Shown: in pieces, positions 52,216 through 60,975 of the stretch
How positions within the stretch are numbered: the stretch's first letter is position 1
Layout: every line of letters starts with the position of its first letter
The notes under the pieces: generated by a model
Databases searched by the model: none
What the model was told of the DNA's origin: nothing
Seen by the model: the letters and a program-made list of their open reading frames with translations, nothing else
Assembly: GCA_047639555.1 (NCBI GenBank)
Contig: JBLIOE010000010.1
Span: 33,593 to 97,592, forward strand
Direction: 5' to 3'
DNA: 64,000 nucleotides
Source: JAJRXC01 sp047639555
Lineage (GTDB): Bacteria; Actinomycetota; Acidimicrobiia; Acidimicrobiales; Aldehydirespiratoraceae
Translations under genes and position numbers: made by a program

Positions 52216-53363
52216 CGTTGACCGGGGGCCATGTAGAACCAGAACGGGAAGGGCGCACCGGCATCGGCCATGGCCTTGCGGGCGGCGAGCACGACCTTGC
52301 CGGTTTCGGTCTCATCGAAGAACCACGACTCAATCGCGCGCCCCGTGCCGATGGGACCGGTAGAGAGTTCGACGGCGGCCTCTTCGTAGTACGTGCGGAT
52401 GTCGTGGCAGACCGCGATTGTTCGGCCTGGGAGTCCAGCCTCTTTGAACGGCGTACCCGCCACGATCGCTTCCAGCGCCTCGATCGCCGCAGGAACACCA
52501 TCGGCGTCCATACAGCGGCCGACGCTGGTCACACCGCGGCGCTCGTTGATGCGGTCGTAGGCCTTGCGAATACCTTTGGCCTCGAGCACCGCCGGAGACG
52601 CATCCCCATCGAACGCGGGTGGCAGCCGGCACGAAACCGCCTCCGACGTGTCTTCGAGCACCACGGGATGGCTCTCAAGCACGGGCCCGGACGGCGCATC
52701 AAGCAACGCAAACGCGCGAGCGATGACGTCGTGCTGGAATTCGGGATCGTTCGGCTTCCCCAGCGGCCGGCCGAGCGGGAATTCGCTGTGCAGGGTGCGA
52801 GGGGCGGCGACGAGTTCGGCAACCGGGAGCATGGAAGCCAGAGCGACGGTGGCGATACCGGCAGCTTCGAAGAGGTGAGCGAGCACACACACGGTGCGCG
52901 TACAAAGCGGTCAAACGGGTGTGAGTAAGACGATGTCGACGCCGTCGGCTTTGAGCTCAGCCGCCGCCGCTGGGCCGGAGTCGTGGATGATCGTCGCTAG
53001 ATCATCGGGCTGGTTGCCTGCGAACGAGACGTGGCGTTCGGCGACTGAACCAATCACGCCCTGCTCGGCGAGTTCTTCCAACCGATCGATCGGAAAGACC
53101 ACGTTGAGATCGGCGGTGAATCCCGCTCGATCGAAGTTTGGGCTCCAGTGACCGAGCACCAGATCGCGGGCCTCACGCGGCACAAAGCGGTAGCCGGTGT
53201 CGCCTTCGGTGAAGGCCTCATCATCGGCGCGGTGCAAGGCGGCCGAAGTAACGATTGCGACCTTGGCCTGGGCGAGCGGTACCGGGGTCGCGAAGGCGGG
53301 GTTCGGGAACTCGGGCGCCGGGAGCGTCGCCGCGTGGCTCCGCATTGGTGTATCGCCTGACAT
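52212..53363 (-). CDS. Candidate selenoprotein, GrdB/PrdB-like reductase with in-frame TGA as Sec
   Basis: A single reading frame of 383 residues interrupted only by TGA at 52913-52911 (position 151). The flanks read GVDIVLLTPV-stop-PLCTRTV, matching the GrdB-family site where Cys or Sec is the first residue of a C/UxxC pair. Homology resumes at once (HLFEAAGIATVALAS), with no new start or RBS. A 17-nt hairpin begins 11 nt after the TGA. AAGGAG precedes the ATG at 53363. Role in an aerobe is unknown. A nonsense mutation (TGC/TGT to TGA) is the alternative, and selA/B/C/D are not in the window. Confidence 0.7.
52883..52899 (-). promoter_or_regulatory. Candidate bacterial SECIS hairpin
   Basis: The 17 nt GCGCACCGUGUGUGUGC begin 11 nt after the UGA. 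The stem is GCGCAC/GUGUGC (one G-U) with loop CGUGU. Minimal E. coli fdhF SECIS is also a 17-nt stem-loop 11 nt after UGA with GU in the loop. Loop bases are near, not identical to, the E. coli positions. Confidence 0.55.
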
Positions 53364-53405
53364 CAGGTCTCCTTCGAGAGGATAGACGTGGCGAGACCAT
53401 ACATA

Positions 53406-53435
53406 TGGCAGTCATTCTGCCACAAGTTGACTGCC
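53406..53435. promoter_or_regulatory. TGGCAG half-site cluster upstream of the selenoprotein gene
   Basis: tggcag (53406-53411) and ctgcca (53417-53422) form a 6-bp inverted repeat with 5-nt spacer. ggcagtca (53407-53414) also pairs with tgactgcc (53428-53435), an 8-bp inverted repeat. Three half-sites thus lie 43-72 nt before the ATG at 53363, the typical place for a TetR operator. Confidence 0.5.
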
Positions 53436-53445
53436 TGTTTTCTGA

Positions 53446-54213
53446 CTATTTCTGTGCCGAACCGCGGGCTTGGATTGCCTTGCGGCTCTCGGCCAACCGA
53501 CTCGGATCAAATCCGCCGGAGGCCGACCACTGCCGATTCACTTCCGTCTCGACAATGAGCGCCTCACCGGCGCTGACCGATTGGGTGGCCCAGTAGAGAC
53601 GTTTCATCGCGGCCGAGGCGGGCGCTGGGACAGTGGCCATGTCTTGACCGAGCTCAAGGGCCCGGGGGATCAATGACTCGTGCGAGACGACCTCGTTCAC
53701 CAGGCCCCATTCAAGAGCTTGCGACGCGTGCACATAGTTGCCGGTGAAGCTCATCTGCCGGGCCCGGCGGACGCCGACGGCTTTCGGCAACTCGACCGAG
53801 AGTCCCCAACCGGGAAGGATCCCTACTCGGGCGTGAGTGTCGGCAAACGAGCCATGTTCAGACGCGATCAGCAGGTCGCACGCAAGGGCAATCTCGAGTC
53901 CGCCGGTGACCGCCGGGCCGTTCACAGCGCCAATCACGGGAGTCGACATATCGGCCGGGAACGGATGGCCGTCGTTTGTTCCCGAGGAGATCGACCCACC
54001 GCCCTCGAGTTCCTTCAGGTCGAGTCCGGCACAGAACGCCGGATCGGCACCGGTGAGCACGATCGCGCGGACATCGTCTCGCTCGTCGAGCGCCTGCAAG
54101 GAAGCCCGCAAGCCTCCCAGTAGCGCCGAGTTGAGGGCATTCCGGCTCTTCGGTCGGTTCATCACGACGAGGGCGACCTCGTCGGCAACTTCGATGTGCA
54201 GCACGTCGTCCAT
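53446..54213 (-). CDS. Enoyl-CoA hydratase family protein
   Basis: A 255-residue crotonase-fold enzyme. FCAGLDLKELEGG and VNGPAVTGGLEIALACDLLIASEHGSFADTHARVGI in outline supply the two oxyanion-hole NH groups and the GG motif. The AxVGI region carries no obvious Glu pair, so the precise reaction is open. It lies upstream of the selenoprotein gene on the same strand, separated by the 82-bp operator region, and 9 nt downstream of the HAD gene. Confidence 0.88.
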   Translation of the reverse strand: MDDVLHIEVADEVALVVMNRPKSRNALNSALLGGLRASLQALDERDDVRAIVLTGADPAFCAGLDLKELEGGGSISSGTNDGHPFPADMSTPVIGAVNGPAVTGGLEIALACDLLIASEHGSFADTHARVGILPGWGLSVELPKAVGVRRARQMSFTGNYVHASQALEWGLVNEVVSHESLIPRALELGQDMATVPAPASAAMKRLYWATQSVSAGEALIVETEVNRQWSASGGFDPSRLAESRKAIQARGSAQK

Positions 54214-54222
54214 GGCGGCAGG

Positions 54223-54843
54223 CTACGACGGCGACGGGAGTAGGGCGAGACCGAGGTCGATCAGCGCCGTGCGGCATTGGGCGGAAGACAGGAAGTGCAC
54301 GGTCTCGAAGCCCAGCGCCACGGCCGTTTCGATGTTGGCCGCGCTGTCGTCGATGAACACCGCGCGTTCGGGGGTCACAGCGTGGCGCTTACACAGGAGC
54401 CCGAAGATTGCCGGATCCGGCTTCACGACTCCCTCGCGGCCGCTGATCACCAGACCTTCGAAGTGCCGCAAGAAAGGAAGGTGGGGTTCGGCGGCGGCAA
54501 AGGTGTCCTTGCCCCAGTTGCTGAGGGCCAAGAGGCTGACCGGGAGCGTGGTGAGCTCCTCGAGAATCACAACCGAATCCTCGATGATCGGGCCGAGTGT
54601 CTCTGGCCAACGCAGCCGGAACGCTTCGATCAGGTCGGCGTGCTCGGGATGCCGGGCGCTCAGCTCAGCGGTGACCTCCGCAAGCGGGACACCACGATCA
54701 AGATCGGCGTTGATATCGAGCGTCAGAATTTCGTCCAGAAAGTAGTCGAGTTCGGCCGCATCTTCGATGAGTTTCTCGAAGAGAAACCGCCGATCCCAGC
54801 GGACCAGAACGTTGCCGAGATCGAACACCACGCAGTCAATCAC
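54223..54843 (-). CDS. HAD-superfamily hydrolase (YihX-like)
   Basis: A 206-residue HAD phosphatase. FDLGNVLVRWD is motif I, LALSNWGKD motif II, KPDPAIFG motif III, and VFIDDSAANIETA motif IV. The YihX-like group acts on sugar phosphates such as glucose-1-phosphate. The start is uncertain: two adjacent GTG codons (54846, 54843) precede motif I and no clear RBS is seen. It diverges from the acyl-CoA ligase gene. Confidence 0.85.
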   Translation of the reverse strand: MIDCVVFDLGNVLVRWDRRFLFEKLIEDAAELDYFLDEILTLDINADLDRGVPLAEVTAELSARHPEHADLIEAFRLRWPETLGPIIEDSVVILEELTTLPVSLLALSNWGKDTFAAAEPHLPFLRHFEGLVISGREGVVKPDPAIFGLLCKRHAVTPERAVFIDDSAANIETAVALGFETVHFLSSAQCRTALIDLGLALLPSPS

Positions 54844-54902
54844 CACACGGGCACCATACGGCCTACGATCGGCGTTCTCGCCGAGCTCGAAAGAGGACCC
54901 CA

Positions 54903-56453
54903 ATGAAGAACAACATCGGTCTGTTCATCACTAAACGCGCGCTACTCACGCCGAAGACGGAAGCCGTGATCGATATCACGACCGGGCAACGACAGAACTA
55001 TGTGCAACTCAACGATCGTTGCAACCGAGTAGCCAATGGCCTGACCGACGGTGGACTCGCCGTCGGTGACCGCGTGGCCACCCTGCTCATGAACGGCGCC
55101 GAGTTCGTCGAGACGTTCTTCGGAGCAGCCAAGGCCGGCGGCGTCATCGTCGCTCTCAACTGGCGTCTCGTTGCCGACGAGCTCTCGTTTATCCTCACCG
55201 ACTCTGGCGCAACCACGATGGTGTTTGGCACGGCCTTCAACGAGATCGTCACCGAGCTTCAGTCACGGGGAACCGACGGCACGCAGATCACCAAGTGGAT
55301 CCACGTCGGCGAAGCCGCCGACCGACCCGAATTTGCCGATGGCTACGAAGACATCCTCAGCGGGGCATCGACCGACGAGCACAACGTCACGGCCTGCGAC
55401 GACGATCTTCTGTTCATCATGTACACCTCCGGCACCACCGGGTTGCCGAAGGGTGTCATGCACACGCACCTCACCGCGCTGTGGTCGGTCATCACCGGCA
55501 ACACCACGGCCGACGTGCGCTATGGCGACCGCTATCTCATCTGCCTCCCGTTGTTCCACGTCGGTGCGCTCAACCCGATGCTGAGCACGATCCAAAAGGG
55601 GGGCACGGCGATCATCATGAGCGAGTTCGACCCGGTGAAGATCTGGGAGATCTTTGGCGAGGAGAGGGTCAGCGTCACCCTCGCCGTGCCCGCAATGTTG
55701 AACTTCATGCTCCTCACCTACGACAAGGAAAACCACGACATCTCGTCGCTGCGGTGGTGCATGAGCGGTGCGGCCCCTGTGCCGCCCTCGCTGATCGAGA
55801 CCTACGCCGCGATGGACATCGAAATCCATCAGGTCTACGGCCTCACCGAAACCTGTGGCCCCGGCTGCCTCATCGCTCCGGAAGATGCGATCGAGCGAGC
55901 GGGCTCAACCGGCAAGGCGTTCTTCCACACCGAAGTGAAGGTCGTCGATGAAGACGGCAACGAGTGTGGCGCCAACGAGTCCGGCGAGGTCTACATCAAG
56001 GGTCCGCACATCATGACGGGCTACTGGAACCGTCCGGAAGCGACGGCCGAGGCCATCACGGAAGATGGCTGGTTGAAGACCGGCGATATCGCGATCATGG
56101 ATCCCGAGGGCTTCGTCTACATCCAAGACCGGCTGAAAGACATGATCATCTCCGGCGGCGAAAACGTGTATCCGGCCGAGATCGAGAACGTCATCATGGC
56201 AATGGACGGAATCACCGAAGCCGCCGTTATCGGCATCCCCAGCGAGAAGTGGGGCGAGTCGCCGCTGGCCATTGTCGTGAAGTCCGACGAAGCCATTACC
56301 GCTAAGGATATTCTCGAACACTGCGACGGCAAGCTCGCTCGTTTCAAAATGCCGAAGGATGTCGAGTTCACCGACGTCATCCCTCGTAATCCCACCGGCA
56401 AGGTGCTGAAGCGCATCCTGCGCGACGAATACGCCGGGAAGACCACCCAGTGA
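54903..56453 (+). CDS. Acyl-CoA synthetase (AMP-forming, FadD-like)
   Basis: A 516-residue ANL-superfamily ligase activating a carboxylic acid with ATP and CoA. The AMP-binding loop MYTSGTTGLPKG is at residues 173-184; YGLTETCGPG, TGDIAIMDPEGF and the C-terminal PTGKVLKRIL with its catalytic Lys are all present. Its stop overlaps the SDR start (GTGA), so the two are coupled. The acid is unknown. Confidence 0.93.
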   Translation: MKNNIGLFITKRALLTPKTEAVIDITTGQRQNYVQLNDRCNRVANGLTDGGLAVGDRVATLLMNGAEFVETFFGAAKAGGVIVALNWRLVADELSFILTDSGATTMVFGTAFNEIVTELQSRGTDGTQITKWIHVGEAADRPEFADGYEDILSGASTDEHNVTACDDDLLFIMYTSGTTGLPKGVMHTHLTALWSVITGNTTADVRYGDRYLICLPLFHVGALNPMLSTIQKGGTAIIMSEFDPVKIWEIFGEERVSVTLAVPAMLNFMLLTYDKENHDISSLRWCMSGAAPVPPSLIETYAAMDIEIHQVYGLTETCGPGCLIAPEDAIERAGSTGKAFFHTEVKVVDEDGNECGANESGEVYIKGPHIMTGYWNRPEATAEAITEDGWLKTGDIAIMDPEGFVYIQDRLKDMIISGGENVYPAEIENVIMAMDGITEAAVIGIPSEKWGESPLAIVVKSDEAITAKDILEHCDGKLARFKMPKDVEFTDVIPRNPTGKVLKRILRDEYAGKTTQ

Positions 56454-57235
56454 GCGGACGCCTAGCCGGTCAGGTCGCTGTCATCACCGGCGGTGGCGGC
56501 GGCATCGGCGAGGCCTACTGCCAGCGTTTCGTCGAGGAGGGCGCCAAGGTTGCCGTGGTCGACATCGGCCGCGAGCAGGGAATCGCGGTCGCCGAATCGC
56601 TCGGCGACGATGCCCTGTTCGTCGATTGCGATATTTCCGATGAGGCCTCCGTTGATGCCTGTCGCGACACCGTCCTCGAAGCCTTCGGCACCGTCGACAC
56701 ACTCGTCAACAACGCTGCGCTCTACGGCGAACTCGACCTCGGTGACAACAGCGTCGAATATCTCCGTCACGTCTACGACGTCAACGTGATCGGCCAATGG
56801 CTGATGTGTCGAGCCTTCGCCCCCACCATGGTGAAGAAGGGCCGCGGTCGCATCATCAACATCGGCTCGATCGCCGGTTACCTGCCCCTCGGCGCCCTCG
56901 GCGGACCCGGCGATCCTGAGACATGGTCGTTGAGCTCCTACTCGTATCAGCAGACCAAGTTTGCGATTCTCGGACTCACCCGCCAGCTCGCCGGTGAGCT
57001 CGGAAAATACGGCGTCACGGCCAACACGATTGCCCCCGGACTGGTGATGACCCCGGCCACCGACAAGCAGGTGCCGGGCGGGTTCGACCAAGTCTTCGCC
57101 GACATGTCGGCCACCAAGCGAAACAGCCAGGCCGAAGACATGTGTGGCCCGGTTGTATTCCTCGCCAGCGACGAAAGTGCGATGGTCAACGGCCAAACCA
57201 TCTGCGTCGATGGCGGCAACGTCATGCCGACCTAG
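56450..57235 (+). CDS. SDR-family oxidoreductase
   Basis: A 261-residue short-chain dehydrogenase. TGGGGGIGEA (about 13-22) binds NAD(P), NNAA stands in the NNAG position, and the catalytic site is S-x-Y-x-x-x-K in SSYSYQQTKFA. It overlaps the ligase by 4 nt and is followed 15 nt later by an epimerase-like protein, so activation by the ligase and later oxidation is a reasonable inferred pathway. Confidence 0.92.
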   Translation: MSGRLAGQVAVITGGGGGIGEAYCQRFVEEGAKVAVVDIGREQGIAVAESLGDDALFVDCDISDEASVDACRDTVLEAFGTVDTLVNNAALYGELDLGDNSVEYLRHVYDVNVIGQWLMCRAFAPTMVKKGRGRIINIGSIAGYLPLGALGGPGDPETWSLSSYSYQQTKFAILGLTRQLAGELGKYGVTANTIAPGLVMTPATDKQVPGGFDQVFADMSATKRNSQAEDMCGPVVFLASDESAMVNGQTICVDGGNVMPT

Positions 57236-57250
57236 GTCAGCGCAACCGAG

Positions 57251-58345
57251 ATGAAGACCCTTGTCATCGGCGGTACCGGTCCGACCGGCCCGCCAATTGT
57301 CGCCGGGCTCGAAGCTCGCGGCCACGAGGTCACTATTTGTCACACGGGTGGACACGAAGTGGACGAGGTCATGCACCTCCCCCACATCCATTGCGATGTC
57401 CGCGACACGGACGCTCTCACCGAAGCGATCGGCCAGCAGGATTGGGACGTTGCCGTTGTCACCTACGGGCGGCTGCGCACCATTGCCGAAGTGCTCGCCG
57501 GGCGAGTTGGTCACTTCGTTTCGGTCGGCGGTGGCCCCGCCCTTCGCGGCTACTTCGACCCCTGGGCCCATCAGCCGCCCGGCCTCCCGTTGCCCACACC
57601 AGAGACGGCGCCGACATCAAGCGAGGACGAAGACGGCAAGTCCTACCGGATCGCCCGAACGGAGCAATACGTCTTCGAGCACCACCCCACCGCCACCCAC
57701 TTTCGATACCCGTACGTATATGGCCCTCGACAACTCGCCCCCCGCGAATGGTTGATCGTCAAGCGCATTCTTGATGGGCGGCCCCACATCGTGCTCGCCG
57801 ACGGCGGACAGTCGGCCCACAGCTTCGGCTATGTCGACAATCTCGCTCACGCCATCCATTTGGCCGTCGAGCAGCCCGAAGCCGCGGCTGGCCGAATCTT
57901 CCATGCCGGCGACGAGGAGATCCTCACCGTGCGTCAGGTCGTCGAGATCTGCGCAACCGAGCTCGGCCACGATTGGGAGATCGTGTCGATGCCCGCGGAT
58001 CTCGCCATACCCGCCCGCCCGTTGATGATGCAGCCCTCCACCCACCATCGAGCGTTCGACATCAGCTCGATGCGCCACGTGCTTGGTTACACCGATGTTG
58101 TGCCCGCTCGTGATGCCGTGGCCCGCACGGCCCGCTGGCTCGCCGACAATCCACATCCTCCCGGCGACATCGTCGAGAAGATCATGGAAGACCCGTTCGA
58201 CTATGCGGCCGAGGACCAGCTCGTCGCCTGGTGGAAGGCGGCCACGTCGAGCCCACCGCCGATCGAATGGGCGAACCCGCCGGGATACGGACTGTCGTAC
58301 TCCGGTCCGGGCACAAGCTACGAACGACCCGACACCCGCATCTGA
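57251..58345 (+). CDS. NAD(P)-dependent epimerase/dehydratase (extended SDR)
   Basis: A 364-residue extended-SDR protein. The cofactor loop GGTGPTGPPIVAGLEARGHEV is at the N-terminus. The middle part has TRTEQYV and a YVYGPRQLAPREW stretch, as in sugar-nucleotide epimerases. It ends 1 nt before the convergent EamA stop, with no terminator between them. Substrate unknown. Confidence 0.87.
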   Translation: MKTLVIGGTGPTGPPIVAGLEARGHEVTICHTGGHEVDEVMHLPHIHCDVRDTDALTEAIGQQDWDVAVVTYGRLRTIAEVLAGRVGHFVSVGGGPALRGYFDPWAHQPPGLPLPTPETAPTSSEDEDGKSYRIARTEQYVFEHHPTATHFRYPYVYGPRQLAPREWLIVKRILDGRPHIVLADGGQSAHSFGYVDNLAHAIHLAVEQPEAAAGRIFHAGDEEILTVRQVVEICATELGHDWEIVSMPADLAIPARPLMMQPSTHHRAFDISSMRHVLGYTDVVPARDAVARTARWLADNPHPPGDIVEKIMEDPFDYAAEDQLVAWWKAATSSPPPIEWANPPGYGLSYSGPGTSYERPDTRI

Positions 58346-58346
58346 T

Positions 58347-59231
58347 CTACGCGGTTCGGCTCGATAACCAGGCTCCGCAGAGCACGATTCCGGTGCCGAT
58401 CATCGCGAGCACCGACACCGTTTCGTTACGGAAGACCACCCCGAGCACGATCGAGACCACCGGGATCACGTACGTCACGATGGATGTGCGCACCGCTCCA
58501 ACCCGACCGGTCAAAGTGGCCGCAAAGGCAAAGGCGACACCCGTGCCCAGCGCGCCCACCGCGCCGCAGGCCAGAAGCGAATCCCAGGCGAACGACGAGT
58601 CGGCCAGACCGTAGGCCCCGTAGGGCACCGTCAAGATAGTGGCGAAGGAGAGCGCCCGAGCCGTGACCGGCAGTGCACCATGTCGCTGCTGGAGCGGCCC
58701 CGCGATGTTCACTGCGATGCCGTAGGAAGCCACTGCGAGCACAACGAGGGCGACACCCACGGCGTTGGTGCCCGCGGTTGTGGCCTCCGGAATGCCGATC
58801 AGAAGGATACCGATGATCCCGACACCCACGCCGACCAGACGGCGCGAAGAAGTCGGCGTTCGAAATCCGAGCCACGCAATCGTCACCGTAAGCAGAGGCA
58901 TCGCGGCGTTGAGCATTCCGGCAACGGAAGAATCGATCCACTGTTGCGCGATCGGAAACATGGTGAGCGGGAACGCCATCCACGTGATGCCGAGTAGCGC
59001 GATTCGTCCCATGTCGGCACGAGGAATCGAGACCCGAGCCGCCGGTACGAGAAGAAGGGTTGCCGCCCCGAACGCAACCCGGAGAAACGTGACAAGACCG
59101 GGCTCAAAGGCATCAAGCCCGATGGCCATGAAAAGGAAAGAACCGCCCCAGATAGAGGCTGCGCCGAGGAGCAATCCCCAATCGAGGGGCGCAAACGGGG
59201 CTTCCTCCGGAGCCGTGGTGCGAGCGGTCAC
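58347..59231 (-). CDS. EamA/DMT-family transporter
   Basis: A 294-residue drug/metabolite transporter with about ten membrane helices in two EamA repeats. Both repeats have the GAASIWGGSFLFMAIGL- and GVGVGIIGILLIGIPEA-like patterns. The GTG at 59231 removes a non-conserved basic extension. It may export amino acids or other small metabolites. It converges with the epimerase gene. Confidence 0.88.
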   Translation of the reverse strand: MTARTTAPEEAPFAPLDWGLLLGAASIWGGSFLFMAIGLDAFEPGLVTFLRVAFGAATLLLVPAARVSIPRADMGRIALLGITWMAFPLTMFPIAQQWIDSSVAGMLNAAMPLLTVTIAWLGFRTPTSSRRLVGVGVGIIGILLIGIPEATTAGTNAVGVALVVLAVASYGIAVNIAGPLQQRHGALPVTARALSFATILTVPYGAYGLADSSFAWDSLLACGAVGALGTGVAFAFAATLTGRVGAVRTSIVTYVIPVVSIVLGVVFRNETVSVLAMIGTGIVLCGAWLSSRTA

Positions 59232-59250
59232 CGCCGGAGAGTACCGGCGC

Positions 59251-59952
59251 TTAGAGATTGGACCTTGCGAATTCGTAGAACGCCATGTCGTACGGATTGT
59301 CATTGATGATCCGCTCGCGGAACGCCGCAGAGATCACTGGTCGTTCCTCAGCGCTGTTCACCCGCTCAACTGGTTCGATCCGCCAATTCCAACGAGTCTC
59401 GAGCTGGCCCAGGAATGTGTCGAAGTCCTCTTGGAACCCCAGAAGATCCACGGTGGCGAGACGTTCTTTCGCCGCCGCGAACGCTTCGTCGTCGATTGGA
59501 TACGGCTGGGTCCACGCGTTGATCCCGGCCCCGTTGGGCATCGCGAACATTTTCGTTTGGTGCTCGTGAATCGTTCGCGGAAAGACGGTCGGGTCCTCGT
59601 AGATCTCCTCGATCGTCTTGTCCGTGGTATTGAGCCGCCGGTGCTGGTCGATCAACGAAACAATCCGAGCAACCGGCTCCCGCAACACGGACAGCGTGAT
59701 CGCGTCGGGCACGAATTCCGTGACGAAGAACGGAAAGTGTCCGTGCCAGAGCTTGATCTCGTCACGTTGCGCGACTGCAGCTTCGGCGAGCTTGTTGATG
59801 ACCCAGTAATCGACTCCGGTGGCGTCAGCCGCTCCCGGATAGATCGTCTCCCGGGGGAAGTTGTTTTGGATGTGTTTGTTGAACGACATCCCCGCGGTTT
59901 TCATGATGTGAACGAAGAAGAACGTTTGACCGTTCCCTGGGGTGTTATTCAC
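59251..59952 (-). CDS. Sulfotransferase-family protein
   Basis: A 233-residue protein resembling PAPS-dependent sulfotransferases. The 5'-PSB loop reads FFVHIMKTAGMSFNK; most relatives have HIPKTAGTS, so Pro is Met here. The 3'-PB region is ITLSVLREPVARIVS. The GTG at 59952 overlaps the upstream glycosyltransferase's end by 8 nt, indicating coupled translation and likely modification of the same glycan. Confidence 0.8.
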   Translation of the reverse strand: MNNTPGNGQTFFFVHIMKTAGMSFNKHIQNNFPRETIYPGAADATGVDYWVINKLAEAAVAQRDEIKLWHGHFPFFVTEFVPDAITLSVLREPVARIVSLIDQHRRLNTTDKTIEEIYEDPTVFPRTIHEHQTKMFAMPNGAGINAWTQPYPIDDEAFAAAKERLATVDLLGFQEDFDTFLGQLETRWNWRIEPVERVNSAEERPVISAAFRERIINDNPYDMAFYEFARSNL

Positions 59953-60922
59953 CGGTGAGTTCCAGCCATGGTCGCGCGTTGTGCACCATCGTGGTGACTT
60001 CTCGCTGGACAAGCTCCAGCTTTGCTCGGGTTCCTTCTTCGAGCCCTTCCGGAATCGAAGCCGTCGGCGCACCGACCGCAAGGTCCTTCAACATTCCGGC
60101 GGTGAGCCGCGCGACCGCGGCCCGCAGCTCAACCCCTTGGAACTTCACCCACAACGGCTCACCTTCGAACTCACCACTCGTTGCCTCGTTGGCGAAGTCG
60201 AACTGCGGCGGTGCGAGATAGTGCGACAGCCCGCCGATATGGACAAGGGCGTCGTGCTCTTCGTGCACGAGCGTGTGGCCCTCGCCCTGAAAGAGAATGT
60301 TGGCGACCTTGGCCGTGTCGTAAGCCATGAAGTCGCGGCCGAGGGCCTTCACCTGCGCCCATGTCTCCGGCGACATTTCACTTTCGCCGCCGCAGTGGAG
60401 ATCAATACCCCACTTGTCGAGGGTGTCGCGCAAGAGGTCGCGCCGGTAGATCGCGACGTGAGGACTACCGAAGACGTAGCCGTCCTCGGCGTAGAAGTGG
60501 CGCCCGCCCAAACCAATATCACCATCGGGAAGCACGTTGCTGTCGGTCCAAACCTCGCTCCCGGAGGTCACCGCGTCGGCGTTGGCCATGAGGGCGGCGA
60601 GATCCATCACAAACGGGCCCGTCGCCTTGATATCGACATCGATGAAGCAGAACCAATCGCCATCGTTGCGGTCCGCCAAGATTGGGTCGAGCGCGGTCCC
60701 ATGGGGAACCATCCGATCTTCCCCGGTGACGAACACCTCAACGACCCGGTCAGTTGCAGCGGCAAACGCTCGCATCTGTTCGATCGACTTGGGCGTGCAA
60801 TTGTTCGCGATGAACCGGTATCGACACTCGGTCTGATCGAGAAGACTGAAAAAGAAATACCGGAGGTGGTCGTATACGCCACCAGTCCAGACAAGGTTAA
60901 AAACAAGATCAGATTCGGACAC
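59945..60922 (-). CDS. GT-A-like glycosyltransferase
   Basis: A 325-residue protein with a GT-A type core. The metal-binding DxD lies in CFIDVDIKATGPF (about 105-117). FIANNCTPKSIEQMR precedes it. No membrane segment is evident. The first-frame start at 61033 (TTG) would run into the tag gene, so the GTG at 60922 is preferred. It overlaps the sulfotransferase gene by 8 nt. Donor and acceptor unknown. Confidence 0.72.
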   Translation of the reverse strand: MSESDLVFNLVWTGGVYDHLRYFFFSLLDQTECRYRFIANNCTPKSIEQMRAFAAATDRVVEVFVTGEDRMVPHGTALDPILADRNDGDWFCFIDVDIKATGPFVMDLAALMANADAVTSGSEVWTDSNVLPDGDIGLGGRHFYAEDGYVFGSPHVAIYRRDLLRDTLDKWGIDLHCGGESEMSPETWAQVKALGRDFMAYDTAKVANILFQGEGHTLVHEEHDALVHIGGLSHYLAPPQFDFANEATSGEFEGEPLWVKFQGVELRAAVARLTAGMLKDLAVGAPTASIPEGLEEGTRAKLELVQREVTTMVHNARPWLELTGE

Positions 60923-60975
60923 GGTGACCGAGAGTACCAACTGACCGCAGGGCCGCAATGGCCCAAACGGACCGC

